Positions 1 to 11,299 of a stretch of DNA of 64,000 nt are shown here, one piece after another. Every line of letters begins with the position of its first letter. Positions within the stretch are counted from its first letter, which is position 1. The notes beneath the pieces are model-generated. The model ran no database searches. It was not told where the DNA came from and worked only from the letters and a program-made list of their open reading frames with translations. The DNA comes from Bettongia penicillata ogilbyi (taxonomy: Eukaryota; Chordata; Mammalia; Diprotodontia; Potoroidae): contig JAJHZJ010000418.1 of assembly GCA_023548195.1 (NCBI GenBank), positions 124,001 through 188,000 of the forward strand, written 5' to 3'. A program made the position numbers and the translations under genes.

Positions 1-180
1 GCTTGCTCTCTCGGCTTCTCTCCCTCTCCCTCGTTTACTTCTTATTCATCCTGTATATACCTTGTTTGTACATATTTCTTTGCTTGTTATCTCCCCCATT
101 ATATGGTAAGTTCCTTGAGGGCTTTTTTGTAATCCTAGCACTCATTACAATGTCTGAAACACAGTAGATATCTGATGTTT
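1..180 (+). mobile_element. L2 LINE, 3' end
   Basis: The order is typical of L2: a pyrimidine-rich stretch, TTGTTTGTACATATTT, CTCCCCCATTA, a GTAAGTTCCTTGAGGGC-like core, then CACAGTAGATATCTGATG-like tail sequence. It is cut by the window edge. Old and diverged. Confidence 0.75.
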
Positions 181-1150
181 ATTTACCTATTTCAAAATAT
201 TTTTGGTTATTGATACTTTAATTGGGTTTTAGGAATGGTTATTTCAAAGATTTTAGTTCAGTTTAGAAAAAAGCAAGAAAACATAGAAACTGCTTTCAAA
301 AATAAAGATTCTGCCACAATTCCCTAAAAATGGTGATGAAAGAACTATCAGTTAAAAATTTCAATTAAAAAATAGTAATCCATAATTATTTTTAAGTTCA
401 AGACTTAAAATGTGATGAATTAGAATGTGTATTATAGTTTTTGCCAATGAGTGAGTTTAATAAAACTTGATTAAAGTAGCTATTTTATTAAGGAAAATCA
501 GGTGTTCAATTTAATTTGTTGGATTTATTAGATATCGTTGTAACTTAAATGTGAGCACTTATAAAAAGATTATTGGGAAGGAAATCCTTCACAGAAACCA
601 AAACATAAAAATAATGAGATCAAAAGTTTAGGGATATTTGGAAGGTTTGATATAAGGTTTGATCCTGAGTCTCCTATATCATATAATATCTTTGAGTCTA
701 ATTTCCTCATCTGTAAAATGAAGGGATGGAAGTAAGTTTTTAATATTATTGATAATGCTTTATGTTCTATTACTTGTAAGTGTAGAACATTTAGCCATTT
801 AGTAATTGTAAAGAATTGTTTTATATTGAATATAATTTAGATTCAAAAGATATGCCTATAGGTTTGCTACAAGGATAGAGGTTCATTGTATCATATGATT
901 TAGAGCTTGAAGAGACTTTAAAAATCATTTAATACAGTCCCTCACTTAATAGGTGGTTCTCAAGTTAGTTCCTAGATATTTCAGGTGGTAGTTGAATAAT
1001 AGTATTCCAGCTGCTGGACTATTGAGGATCATTTGGAAAAAGAGGACTGATGGGTTCTGAGCCATATATTAAGAGTCAAACAGGAGATGTAGACATGCCT
1101 TGAAATCTTCAGTTAGCTTTGCTTCATATGGCTCAATGATAATTTTTACC
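181..1150. other. Intron sequence, mostly unassigned
   Basis: This is AT-rich sequence with no gene seen. Short SINE/MIR-like scraps occur near 655-735 (CTCATCTGTAAAATGAAGGG-type motif) and near 899-955 (antisense, GAGCTTGAAGAGACTTTA-type motif). They are too short to classify further. Confidence 0.5.
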
Positions 1151-1152
1151 AG

Positions 1153-1204
1153 ATACATACATACATACATACATACATACATACATACATACATACGCAC
1201 ACAT
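1153..1204. repeat. Microsatellite, ATAC tetranucleotide
   Basis: About eleven ATAC units run to position 1196 and then decay into CACACATATA. A 70-residue open frame across it is low-complexity (repeated IHTY) and is not a gene. Confidence 0.9.
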
Positions 1205-1882
1205 ATACATATATTTACACATACCTATTTGAGAGGTGAAACTTGCTGGATAGCCATTGGATTGAGAAGTAGGGATTATGATTTAGGTGGAACCTTGAAA
1301 GTAGTGAGCTGATGTTAAGGGAGTTTTTCTAAAGTAGAGAAATCCCTTTCATATCAATCTAATCATTTGTTGTGGTAGTTTCCTAGTTGTACCCTGCTTG
1401 GCCTAAGAGGCAGATTCATTTGGAATTCCACCAAGAAAAGCTGGATGGAGCAACATTATTTCCAGTTTCAATACGTTGGGGATGGTAAAACAAGCCCCAC
1501 CTACTTCTGCCATAACAGTAGATGGCACAGTAAGTGAACAAGGTGTAGACTCAGTGGAAGACTCTAGAGGTCTCATTCCAGAGGCCAGACAAGGACATGA
1601 TGACAAGGGAATTCATCAGAGATAGTTTTGCTGAGGCTTTTCTAGAACGTGAGCATGAGGTCGCTTCTTCATATTTCTGAGACCTCAATATTCATGACTT
1701 GATTATATGTTGTCTGGAATCTAGTCACATTTTATTTTGCTGGTGGATGACTTTATTCTGTATTGTAGTTCTTCAAAAATCTGTTGACATTTGGTAACAT
1801 AACTCTTACAACAGCTGAGCAAAGTACTGTCCAGGAACATGGCCCAGCCTTTCTTGTCATTTGACTAATTAAGAGGGTCATC

Positions 1883-1917
1883 TTTATTGATCCTTGGGGA
1901 GTCTGTGTCTTCAGCTT
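1883..1917 (+). repeat. 35-bp direct repeat, copy 1
   Basis: It begins TTTATTGATCCTTGGGGAGT and ends CTTCAGCTT. It is identical over 35 bases to 2424-2458. Confidence 0.9.
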
Positions 1918-2423
1918 TGCACATAACAAGATCTGGGTCAGGAAGATTAATTGTGCTTTTTAGTTTTAATCCTGGGATACAGTAGTCTATCCTAGACTTA
2001 CTGGGGCCTACCTATCTTGAGAGGTTGAGCCTTTTTATTTACATTGGAATTCTGAGTTGAATAAGGAGTTAGTACTGTAACCTCACAGCAGATGGAAAAC
2101 CCTACAAGGGATTAACTTTATTATTTATTAACAATAGATTAACTTTCCCCAGGCTTTCCTTATACATGATAGAACTATGACAAGAATAAAGATCCTAAAG
2201 GACAGTTTTTAGCTGTTGCATTTTGAGAAAGCAAAATACATGGCACCATTGCAATATGAGGCATTGTCTATAATAAAACAGAAAAAAAGATTTGGCGGTT
2301 AAACCAGAAGAACAGTTGACCAAGAATCGACAATATAGCATTATTTAAAAAGCAAGCTTGATATTGGAATGCACAGATAAGAGCATTATAGCTTAAAATA
2401 TTTGTGGGACTATCCTTTTTACA

Positions 2424-2458
2424 TTTATTGATCCTTGGGGAGTCTGTGTCTTCAGCTT
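2424..2458 (+). repeat. 35-bp direct repeat, copy 2
   Basis: Identical to 1883-1917; the copies are 541 bases apart start to start. Flanking bases differ immediately on both sides. Confidence 0.9.
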
Positions 2459-2548
2459 CTAATAGACCTTCATCATCTGTCAAATTCTACAACCTATAAC
2501 AGAATTGTATTTCAGCTTCCTTTACTCCATTGAAAACCAGAAAAAAAA

Positions 2549-2552
2549 TGTA

Positions 2553-2587
<35 letters not shown>

Positions 2588-2588
2588 T
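2549..2588. repeat. Microsatellite, (TG)n then (TA)n
   Basis: A run of about ten TG units passes directly into TATATA. It is preceded by an A8 run. Confidence 0.9.
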
Positions 2589-2734
2589 CAGAGATTGAAA
2601 AATAAGACTGTTCAGAAAAATCAAAGGCATTTCTGCTTTTCAGCATTGAGAATAGGTGATAAGTAACTTAATTAAAAACTTGAAACTATGAAGCATTCTC
2701 ATACATTTGGTTGGTGCCTCTGCATCATATCTAA

Positions 2735-2965
2735 TTAAGAGGCAGCTAGGTTTATACCAGGCCTGGAATCAGTAATACTTGGGTTCAGATTTTACGTAAG
2801 ACACTTAATAGTTGTATGGCAAGTCTCTTAACCCTATTTGCCTCAGTTTCCTCATCTATCAAATGAGCTGGTGAAATGGCAAACCACTCCAATATCTTTG
2901 CCAAAACAAACCCCAAACCCCAAATGGGGTCACAGAGTCAGACATGCCAGAAAAACAACCAAATA
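2735..2965 (+). mobile_element. tRNA-derived marsupial-type SINE with RTE-like tail
   Basis: It starts GAGGCAGCTAGG and passes through CTCAGTTTCCTCATCTATC and AATGGCAAACCACTCCAATA. It ends with AAATGGGGTCACAGAGTCAG followed by ACATGCC. The last part resembles the 3' end of RTE/BovB LINEs, as expected of a SINE mobilised by RTE. Confidence 0.85.
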
Positions 2966-3004
2966 GAATCATGATCATATTGGTGGCAAGTGCCTCTGCT
3001 GTTT

Positions 3005-3178
3005 CTTTAGCGTTTGGGTCTGGAGTCAGCCTCAGTTTCCTGACCTGTAAAATGGGGATAATAATTGTACTTTTCTACAGGGTTTTTGTGACTACCAAAT
3101 AAGATAATACTTATAAAATGTGCTTAACACAGTACCTGGCACGTAGTAGGCTCTATTGTGGATATTTATTCCTGTCCC
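3005..3178 (+). mobile_element. MIR SINE
   Basis: It contains the MIR signatures CTCAGTTTCCTGACCTGTAA, AATGGGGATAATAATTGTAC, AGATAATACTTATAAAATGT and TGCTTAACACAGTACCTGGC, in that order. Confidence 0.85.
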
Positions 3179-3214
3179 CTTTGCAGTTTACAAATCACAG
3201 AATTAGGGTTTACT

Positions 3215-3383
3215 GTTTTTTTTGTGTTATAAACCACTTTGGCAATCTGATGAAGCCTGGGGATCCCTTCTCAGAATAATGTTTTTAAATGTATAGAACG
3301 GTATTAGAAAGGAAACAAAAGTGATATTTAAGTGCAATTACCAAAATGTTGAAAGCAAACATACACTAGGTTACGAATCCCTG
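3215..3383. mobile_element. Short non-autonomous DNA transposon, hAT-like
   Basis: It has a TGTGTTATAAACCACTTT-type start, a middle CAGAATAATGTTTTTAAATG and an end GAATCCCTGG. The same order recurs at 62812-63010, where both ends look like inverted copies of a CAGGGATTCTTAA terminus. The hAT call rests on the terminus and is tentative. Confidence 0.5.
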
Positions 3384-4861
3384 GTTTAGGCTGTCAACAA
3401 GGAGTTTCCTAATGATGTGGAAGTTACTTAACCAGTTCAATTCAAGGGATGCTGATTAAAATGTCTCTCATTCCTGGGCTCAATTTGCTCTATCAAATGA
3501 GGTAATTAGATTTCATAATCTCTTAGGTCTTTTTTAGCTTATTCTATAAATTCTTCAATATTAATATTCTTCCCTCTGTCTGAATGCAAGAACTGTTGGT
3601 GATGGAAAATGGGCTATATAATCAGTTTGACATAGTGTTTTCTGCTTGTAGGATTTTTAAAAAAACGTGGCTGAACTTAAGAGTGTAACTAAAGACTTAA
3701 TATTCCAGGCAGACACAAAATCATATAAATTATCAGGTCTTGAAAGATTAGCTTTTAGTAATGCCTTAGATCACCATTTAAGACATGTTAAAAGTATGAA
3801 GACTTACCTTTATATTCTTGTTAATAAAAAAACAAGTTAAAGGTCCTTTTATATGGCTATTACCTTCTTATTCCTCCTCCTCCCTTGCTCATATAGGAAT
3901 GAAATACAGGAATAACATGGTTTCTTCACCTGTTGGAGAAGCGGAGATAGTAAGGAAAGTAAAGGGTGGTGGTAAAAATAAACTCCCCAACAATATTTTG
4001 GTTAAAGTTTCAGGATTCTTTTACATTAGAACTTTCACCAGATATAATTGCATAAAATTAACTGAAGAATTTTATCCATTTAAACTTTCACAATATAGTG
4101 AAATTGCAAAAGATCAACAGGAGAGGTATCAAAACAGTATCAGAGAAACAGGCAAGCTTTAGTTTTGGGTAGAGAAGTACAGGAAGATTTTTTTCTTAGT
4201 GCACTTTTTATTGATTGCAAAGTCAGACCAATTTTTTCTTGTATTTTTTTGTCCTTCATTGTTGAGTACTACTTCAGTGTTATGTGTTACAAGTCAATTT
4301 TTGATTTTTTACATTGATATAAGGTATCACTGGTGTGGATAATAGAAAGTAGTGTTAATTTACAAACCATGTCTACTTGTGTTGGAAATAAGCTATCTGG
4401 GTTTTTTTGGGTTTTTTTGGAAATTGATTTACCTTTCTAATTTTTGTCTTTTTGGAATTAAGTATAATATGAAACCTAAAAGCACTTTTTAAAAAGGTAT
4501 GTCTTGTTAAATTTTATGTGGGTTAATATTAAAATATATTTGTATAGCACATACACAGGGACAGGGAGGAAGAATATTCAGAATTTGCTTGGTTGTGGGT
4601 TGCTTTATCTGTTTTCATGGCTAATTCAATCAAGCCAATCAGCAATTACTTATTAAGTGCGTGTTGCGTGTGAAGCTATGTAATCCAACTCTTGGGGTCA
4701 GCTTCATCTGTGAAAGGAGGGGGTTCTATTAAAAATCTAAGATTTCTTTTAGCGCAAACTTCTCTTACTCTAATGTAATTTAAAAACAAATGATTATTCC
4801 ACTTTAAAGTTGATCCATGAAAGCTTTTTTGGTTATATTTTTTATTTAATCAGACTATGAG
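3384..4861. other. Unassigned intron sequence
   Basis: No repeat or gene is recognised. A 114-codon open frame at 3818-4162 has no recognised motif, is not bounded by convincing splice sites and begins in AT-rich intron sequence. Confidence 0.5.
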
Positions 4862-4864
4862 CAT

Positions 4865-5065
4865 CATATTCGGTCATAGATCTAGAATTAGAAGAGACCT
4901 TAGAGACTACAAGATCTAGTTCTCTCTTTTAGACATAAAGACACCAAGCCCAGAAAATTTACATGACTTACCCAGTCTCTTAGAGCTAATAAATTTTAGA
5001 GGTGGAATTTGAACACCGAACATCTCGATTACAGATTGAGGGCACTTTCCATTCTACCATGCTTG
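4865..5065 (-). mobile_element. MIR/tRNA-SINE-type fragment, antisense
   Basis: On the + strand it reads GAAGAGACCTTAGAGACTAC, then a PyTTTTAGACATAAAGACACCAAG-like segment, TTACATGACTTACCCAG and a TTTGAACACC stretch. This is the reverse orientation of the usual SINE body. Confidence 0.65.
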
Positions 5066-5084
5066 CTCTGTGTAGTAGTCGGAC

Positions 5085-5480
5085 GTTTTGGTTATAGAGA
5101 AAACAAAAATAGGCACTACCCTCAAGGAGCTAACATCCTAATGGCAGAAGAGCCCTCTCTGTGCCAGATGCTTAAGTGGTGGGGATACAAAAATAAAGGG
5201 CAAAAACAATCCCTACTCTCAAGGAGCTCACAGTCTGATCAGGGAGAGAGCTTGAGAATTATCATGTACGAACAAGCTAAATACAGCATAAACCTGAAAT
5301 AATCAAGAGAGAGAAAATAGGATGGCTAAGGGGGCCCAGGAAAGCTTCCCTGCAGAAAGTGGGATTGAAGAAAGGCAGGAAGGCTTAGAAGGCAGAAATA
5401 GGTGATTGGGACCTGGGGGTGTCTGGAAGGGCCTCATGTAGGAAACTGCATTTAAGCAGAGTTTTGAAGTGAGAGAAAAG
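5085..5480 (-). mobile_element. L2 LINE 3' part, antisense
   Basis: On the + strand it contains CAAGGAGCTAACATCCTAAT, GGGGATACAAAAATAAAGGG, CTCAAGGAGCTCACAGTCTG and AGCTTCCCTGCAGAAAGTGG, the usual reverse view of the end of L2 ORF2 and its 3' UTR. An internal repeat of the CAAGGAGCT segment suggests two overlapping fragments. Confidence 0.8.
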
Positions 5481-6164
5481 GTTATTAACAACCCATGATT
5501 TGGGAAGATCCAGAGTTCCTCCTTTTTTCTAAAGTCCCAATTTTAAAAGTTCACTCTATTGAAGGACGTTGGTCCTAATGAGATTGAAGAAATTTGGTTG
5601 TTCCAGACCTCACTCAGGTGGGGGCAGCTGTTCTACTCAGGTTTGGGTGGGGACAAATTCTTAGAATAGATTGCTCAAAATTGGAGTTAATCTTAGAGGT
5701 GAATAATCTGATCAAAGTTTAGGTCCAGTCTCTCATTAATTATTAACTTATCAGGATTAATTGCCACCTTGGGGAACGCCTACTCTTTGAAGGGCGTAAG
5801 AAGTAGGAACAGTCTTGTCAGGATTGTGTTTGGTCTCAGAGATGGCCAAATAATCATCCTTGTGTTAAAATGCTGGTATTATTAATAAAATGGTTAATTT
5901 ACCCAGAAATTCTGTCTCTTGAACCTTTTTAAAGAAGAGATTCTAGGAAGCAGAGGTAAGATGGGGTTGCATTTCAGGCATAGGAGACAACTTGTGCTAA
6001 GCCATGGAAATGAGAGATAGAATATAATTTATGAGAAGAAATAGTAATATTCAGTATAAGTAGTGGTTATTTCATACATCCTATTCCTGTGTTTGCCTCA
6101 TGTTATTTCATGGATGCATTATATTTATATTAAGAGGAATATTGTTTGACTCTTATTTCCCTAG
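5481..6164. other. Intron sequence before the first AKAP7 exon in view
   Basis: No gene or firm repeat is seen. The last 20 bases form the pyrimidine-rich acceptor of the exon at 6165. Confidence 0.5.
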
Positions 6165-6307
6165 TACCTGTTGTACCTGAAATAAATTTGAAGATGAAGC
6201 AGGAAAACATGGCACCAGAGAAAGAAGACTCAATGAAGAAGAAGAATAGAAAGAAAAAAGATTATCAACCTAATTATTTCCTCTCTATTCCCATCACCAA
6301 CAAAGAG
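6165..6307 (+). CDS. AKAP7: AKAP7 internal exon: basic stretch and start of the central domain
   Basis: This is a 143-base internal exon. It follows a pyrimidine-rich acceptor ending in CCCTAG and ends in GAG before a GT donor. It opens with the last two bases of a split codon and then has 47 full codons. The peptide carries EINLK, a lysine-rich run KKKNRKKK (about residues 26-33) and then DYQPNYFLSIPITNKE, which I recognise as AKAP7 gamma/delta. In the known protein this basic run is associated with nuclear targeting and precedes the 2H-phosphoesterase domain; AKAP7 binds PKA regulatory subunits through a C-terminal helix not encoded here. The donor GTACCA departs from consensus at +4 to +6, so it looks weak. 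The next coding exon is 12.0 kb downstream and joins in phase 0. The part before INLK is less conserved than the rest. Identification is firm; use in all transcripts is not shown. Confidence 0.93.
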
Positions 6308-7380
6308 GTACCATTAATTTTTTGTTAGGGTTTTATTAAACATTTATTAAACAATCGCATTTTACCACTAGGGAAATGTAATACCATTTTAGCTACTTGG
6401 GCAGCTGCTTTAGTCATTACTAAAAAAATGACTGTAATAATAGCTATTGAAAGTACCACAAATAGTGGTAATATGAGTGCCTGTCTTTCTCAATGTCTGC
6501 TGTCCTCACCTGGGGAGCCTTTGACTAGTCTTGGTAAGCAAATAAGACTCTGGATTTCCTACTGATTATTGTTATGGTTGGAAAACTTGACCTAGGTAAA
6601 GAAAGCTAGACTCAAAAGTCAGCTGCATTTGTGTCATTGATGCTGGTTAATGCAAAGTGACTTCTTTTAAAATTATGCATCAAAATGCCATTTAATTTCG
6701 GAAGTTGCGTATTACTCAGTGTTTGGATGAAATAAAAAAACATGAATATAATATAGAAAAATTTAGAGGTGGAAACGGGCATAGTCAATTTGTCCATTTT
6801 AAGAAAAATTTATATTAAGAAGAGAAAAAACCACAAGTGTCTACTTATATACAGCTCAGCCAATGAATAAAGACATTAAAATGCTAAGAGGTAGATTAAC
6901 TCACTTAGAAGACTTTTTACATCATGGCTAAGTGCAAAAAGTCAACTCTAGATTATTTGAAAAAGGTACTAAATTTCCTTCTGTCACTGTATACATGCTA
7001 GCATTTCTAACTTCATATCTGGTCCCTTTTGAACAGTAGGACTCACTGACCTAAAGATCCAGAACTCATTCTAGTCCTATTAGTGCTCTTAATTCATCAC
7101 CATTTTGGTGATATAGATTTGTAGGTTGACTGGCAGTCCAATCCCCATGTAAAATATTGTTTCTACAGGAAAAGGCTCTAAATAACCGACATGCAAATAA
7201 AGTTTTGGAACATAGTATATTTGTAAGTTGAAGACTGCTTGTGATATCTATTTATTAGAGTACCGTATCTTCATAGGCTAGTCTGGAAACCTAACCTGTA
7301 TTAGAAAATATTTTGTTTCCGTTATTTTATAGGATGTTTATTTATGTTATAGGATAGTTAATATTGGACTATAAGGGTAT
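6308..7380. other. Unassigned intron sequence
   Basis: AT-rich sequence with no exon seen. A short segment at 7180-7245 resembles one at 9610-9672 (AAGTTTTGGAACATAGTAT versus AATTTTTGGAACACAACCAT, with similar flanks), hinting at an unnamed interspersed repeat. Confidence 0.45.
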
Positions 7381-7382
7381 TA

Positions 7383-7500
7383 TGATACAATGTAAATATG
7401 CTGGGCCTGGAGTCTGGAAAGCATTAGTTCAAATCTTGCCTTTCACAAAATGAATCACTTAACCTTTATGTGCCTTCGGTATGTCCCTTGGCTTTAATGA
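7383..7500 (+). mobile_element. SINE/MIR fragment
   Basis: It has GGGCCTGGAGTCTGGAAAGC, then TTCAAATCTTGCC and ATCACTTAACCTTTATG, the usual body of a tRNA-derived or MIR SINE with the end missing. Confidence 0.65.
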
Positions 7501-7779
7501 ATCTCTTAAGTAATAGGTTGATATCTGTTTAGTGGAGGGTATTTCCATACTGAGAATCTTCCATACTCTGCTATCACAGATCCTGCATATAATTTTATGT
7601 AAATTTAACAGAAACAAGAAACATGGCTGGCTGTGTTGCTTTTTATAAGATTTAGTTGGTTCATTTCAGTGATGTAGTAATCCAAAGCAATTTTTTAGTT
7701 GTATGAACTTTAAAATAAATGACAATTATAGACTTCTGCATTGCATCAGTGGATATGTGATCTCATTGAGTATAATTAT

Positions 7780-9450
7780 CCCTTCATTGGTATTCTGTCT
7801 TCTTATCCATTTTCTGCTATAGTTCTTCTATAGAGGATCTCCTCAGTAGGCTATAGGTTTTCTTCTCGTTCTTTTTAGTAGAGCATTCTGACCAACCATC
7901 TGTTATTTTTCAGTCTTTTCCATGACCAGCTTATCACTCTTTCTGGTTAACATGCTTTCTTTATGATATCTCTTGTGCCACTACTACCATAAAGATTATC
8001 ATTAGAAATGTGCTACTGACTGGATATCTACTCTGTGACCCTAGTGAGCCCTTCTTGGACATAGTGATGGTTGTCAGAGCCAGTGCCAGGCATAAGGCTG
8101 GAGGAGGAGAAGAAGGCACTGGAGAGATGAAGGGACAGGGAGATGGAAGAGGAAGAGGAGGAGGAGTTCTAACAGTGAGAAAGACTGTGAGCAGATAAAG
8201 AAATGTGTGCAGGCCTGGGAGCGGCGTGAACTTGGTGATGTTCATGAGGCTGCCTCTTCCCCCTGAGGAGGTCTGCCCAGGGTAGTCTTTGACTTGTTGC
8301 ACTCCTAGAACCAGTGTGTCACTCACTCTTGGAGATAAATGCCTGCACACACTCAGTTGTTTCTTCAGACTTTGACTTGGTGGGCATAGGCTTCTTTCCC
8401 ATCACCTTACATCTCAAACACTTGGAATTTGGGCCACTACTCTGTCAGGTGAAGCTTGCACAGAGGATCTCTGTGCCGATTCACAGCAGCTTTAAGTAAA
8501 ATCCAGTCAGCAGCAAGGAAAAAAGAAAATACTTAGCTGCTCTCTCCTCCTCAATATATGATCTTTGCATCACCTGCTCCTTAGGAGTTTGAGGTATGCT
8601 AAATTTTGCAGCCTTATTGGGAGAACAGTTAGACTGAAGATATGGGTCTTTGTGCCAGACAGCAGCTCAGGTTCATTAAAAGTACTCTGTAAGTTCTCAA
8701 ATGCCATATGTTGACTTCTTCCTTGTTTATTTCTGGGCTTAACTCATTATCTGTCTGTAGTTCCTCTCTTAAAAATATATACTGATCACCCAAATCAGTG
8801 GACTGGCTGTTGAAATTTGTGTCAAGGTCTGGGGAATGGGCACTCTGTCCAGTTAGTTTTTCTTGTATAGATTGTTAGGGCAGCCTTCTGAATAATCATG
8901 GATTTTATTGAGGAGGCCCTGTAATATTCAGAAACTTGATATGATCCACACACTATCTATCATCCATTAATTGGAGAATCTGGAATACATCAATATCTGA
9001 ACAGAAACTTTTCTGTTTGAAATTTGTGTTTAACATCCTCAATAAGTGGTGAACACCTTTGGCCACATTTTTTATGTGTGAATTATTCATATGTTTGTTT
9101 ATATGGGTTCCATTTTGACTTTGTTTCTGATGTAAGCAGGATGTTTATGGGGAGAGCAATAGGTTGATTTTCAGATTTAATTCTTAGTCTTAAGAGGAAG
9201 GCAACTTTAAATGTCAGGTAGAGTCAGGGAAGATCTGGAGGAGTAGGTAATTGTTAAGAGCCTGAGTCACCCTAGGAGTCAGGAATATGGAAGTCATTCA
9301 GGAAATACTTAGAAAAGTATAACCTTTGAAATTCTGTCTGCAACTATAGGAAAAGTGCCTGCTCAAACCCAGGGAATATGGCATGTCCTGAGTCCTAGCT
9401 TGTGCCCTTCTGACATAGCAGAATCCCAGGCTGGAAATCAAAACATATTT
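7780..9450 (-). pseudogene. Possible broken retrocopy, parent gene not recognised
   Basis: This intron stretch is less AT-rich than its surroundings and matches no repeat I know. On the minus strand it gives protein-like stretches interrupted by stops and frame changes. Examples in order of minus-strand reading are a frame with GVHHLLRMLNTNFKQKSF, one with LGDQYIFLREELQTDNELSP, and later IPQTPKEQVMQRSYIEEERA and GKKPMPTKSKSEETTEC. A 129-codon open frame (7961-8350) covers the far end. There is no clear poly-A tail and no bounding duplication, so a retrocopy is only one reading. It could also be a decayed retroviral or unknown repeat, or chance. I do not recognise a parent protein. Confidence 0.3.
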
Positions 9451-10014
9451 TCCTATAGTAAGAAGCATCATTGTTATATAATATGCCCTATAAAACTAAA
9501 GTATTATTACTTGAGGTACATTATGAGTTAAATAAGTTTTGGTGGATTAGATTGGGAACCTAAGTATTATCTATAAAATTGTTTAGGGGGAACATTTGCC
9601 CTCAGTTCGAAATAAATGACTTAAGAGTAAATTTTTGGAACACAACCATTTGTAAATTAGAAACTGTCTGTACTGTGTTGGGTAACTCTGCTTTTGGTAT
9701 TTGCATTTTGGCCATTCTTTTTAAGAGTTAAACATCCAGAACCTTCTGGGCTTTTGGTTTTTTCACTGTGAAGTCATATCTTTTGCAATTTGGAAGTTCT
9801 TTTACTTGTGAAAAATGATTACTTCATATTTCTAAGAAAAATAATTTTACTTTGAAATGAATCAGAAGACTCCTTGAACAAAATATCATTTTGATGAGTT
9901 TAGTGCCACTAAATAAGAGAGATGTATATATGTTTCTCTTACAGGTACCACACATAGGTTTTAAAATGAAGGTCAATCCAGTTTTTTGGATACAGACATT
10001 AAACCTATCCTATT
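9451..10014. other. Unassigned intron sequence
   Basis: No gene is seen. A 143-codon frame starting at 9891 runs into the L2 at 10015 and is not a gene. Confidence 0.5.
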
Positions 10015-10445
10015 TTTACGTACTTATTCATTGTGCCATGAATCTTCCGTTGGGAAAGAAAAATGATGCTAATGATTCAAATGCATTTATAAAACTCCTA
10101 TTAGGTGCCAGAGATATAAATACACAAATGAAAGTTCCAGTTCTCAAAGAGCTTATATTCTATATACATATATGGGGAGTGGTGACCAGGAAAGTGAGTG
10201 TGAATCTGGGGAATCATAGGATTGGTGAGTGGAGCCATAGAGGAGGTGATTGTCATGCCTGTGCAGTTAGCAATGCTGGTATTGATTTGATTACTGTTCC
10301 CAGAACAGTGGTGGTGGCATAGGAGTGTGGCATGTGCAGGGAGATGAGGTAGATATCTCTATAACATGTGAAACATGGTTTGGTAGTTTAGAGCCAGACT
10401 TAGGGGCCTTGAAATCAGGGATGAAGTGTTTGGGCAGAATTCTGT
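10015..10445 (-). mobile_element. L2 LINE 3' part, antisense
   Basis: On the + strand the order is AAACTCCTATTAGGTGCCAG, CAAAGAGCTTATATTCTAT, ATCATAGGATTGGTGAGTGG, then GGTGGTGGCATAGGAGTG. This is a diverged reverse L2. Confidence 0.6.
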
Positions 10446-10489
10446 ACTAGAGAGCCTCTATGAAAATGGTAAACACCTCCAGGAAGCAA

Positions 10490-10810
10490 ATGTCTTCCTG
10501 ATATAGATATATTTTAATGACTTTTGCAAAGTGATGTTTGCAGAACTGGGAGAACAATTTATGCAATAATTGCAATATTGAAAAGGCAAACAACTTTGAA
10601 AGACTTAGGAACTCTGACTGACACAAATGCAACCAACCCCTGACAGAAAGCTGATGAACTTGAAGTTTAGATTGAGATTTTTTTTGGACATGGACAGTGT
10701 GAGGATTTGTTTCATTTGACCACATGTGCTTGTAACATGTTCTTTCTTTCTCTTTGGGAATGGGAAGATAGAGAGAAAAGGTGAAATTTTGTTGATTGAA
10801 AACCAGTTTT
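10490..10810 (+). mobile_element. L1 LINE, 3' end (5'-truncated)
   Basis: It contains GCAGAACTGGGAGAACAATT, ATGCAATAATTGCAATATTG and CAAACAACTTTGAAAGACTT, then a diverged 3' UTR. This matches the marsupial L1 ORF2 end/3' UTR seen elsewhere in the window. Confidence 0.8.
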
Positions 10811-11054
10811 GATTTATAAGAAGAATCAAAATCGTTGCTAACCCCAAGGAGACTGGAGAGTTATATTGAGGCTGTAAGTAGCCTGTAACATGCTACTATT
10901 AAAAACTTGTACAAAAGCAGTAGAGAAAAGACATCCTCAAGGATGTGAATAACCACAAAAGGATGTACACACTGGATATGTAAGTCCATGTCCTGCATAA
11001 CATTATAAGAATCAAGGCAAGGTCTCTACTGTGTAGGTAAGATTCTCTGTGAAG

Positions 11055-11170
11055 AATTATATATAAACTTCTCTCAGGGCAGTGACTGTTTAATTTTGTC
11101 TTTGTATTTTTAATGCCTATAATTCTGCTTTGCAGGTAATTGGCACATGGTAAAAATGTTTGTTGAATAG
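11055..11170 (+). mobile_element. L2-type LINE tail
   Basis: It has CTCAGGGCAGTGACTGTTTA, a TTTGTCTTTGTATTTTTAATGCC-like segment and TGGCACATGGTAAAAATGTT, ending with TGTTGAATAG. Confidence 0.7.
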
Positions 11171-11299
11171 CATTACATTGAGAATGTAAATGAGAACAGC
11201 ATCAGATTAGGAGAAATAGTTATGATGGAGTTACCTTAGTGACATTACGAATTCTTTCCAATATTGAAACTGCCAAAAGGCAGGGAAAATCAAAAGCTG

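Larger units (their letters stand above)
1205..2545. other. Unassigned intron sequence with a 35-bp direct repeat
   Basis: No coding exon or familiar repeat is recognised. The stretch holds two perfect copies of a 35-base sequence (1883-1917 and 2424-2458). It may be an old LTR-type or other element that I cannot name. Confidence 0.4.

Noticed and set aside
1100..1312. Tandem IHTY protein repeat as a gene
   Set aside because: It is a translated ATAC microsatellite.
3818..4162. 114-codon open frame as a gene
   Set aside because: It has no recognised motif or splice context, and AT-rich intron sequence of this length gives such frames by chance.
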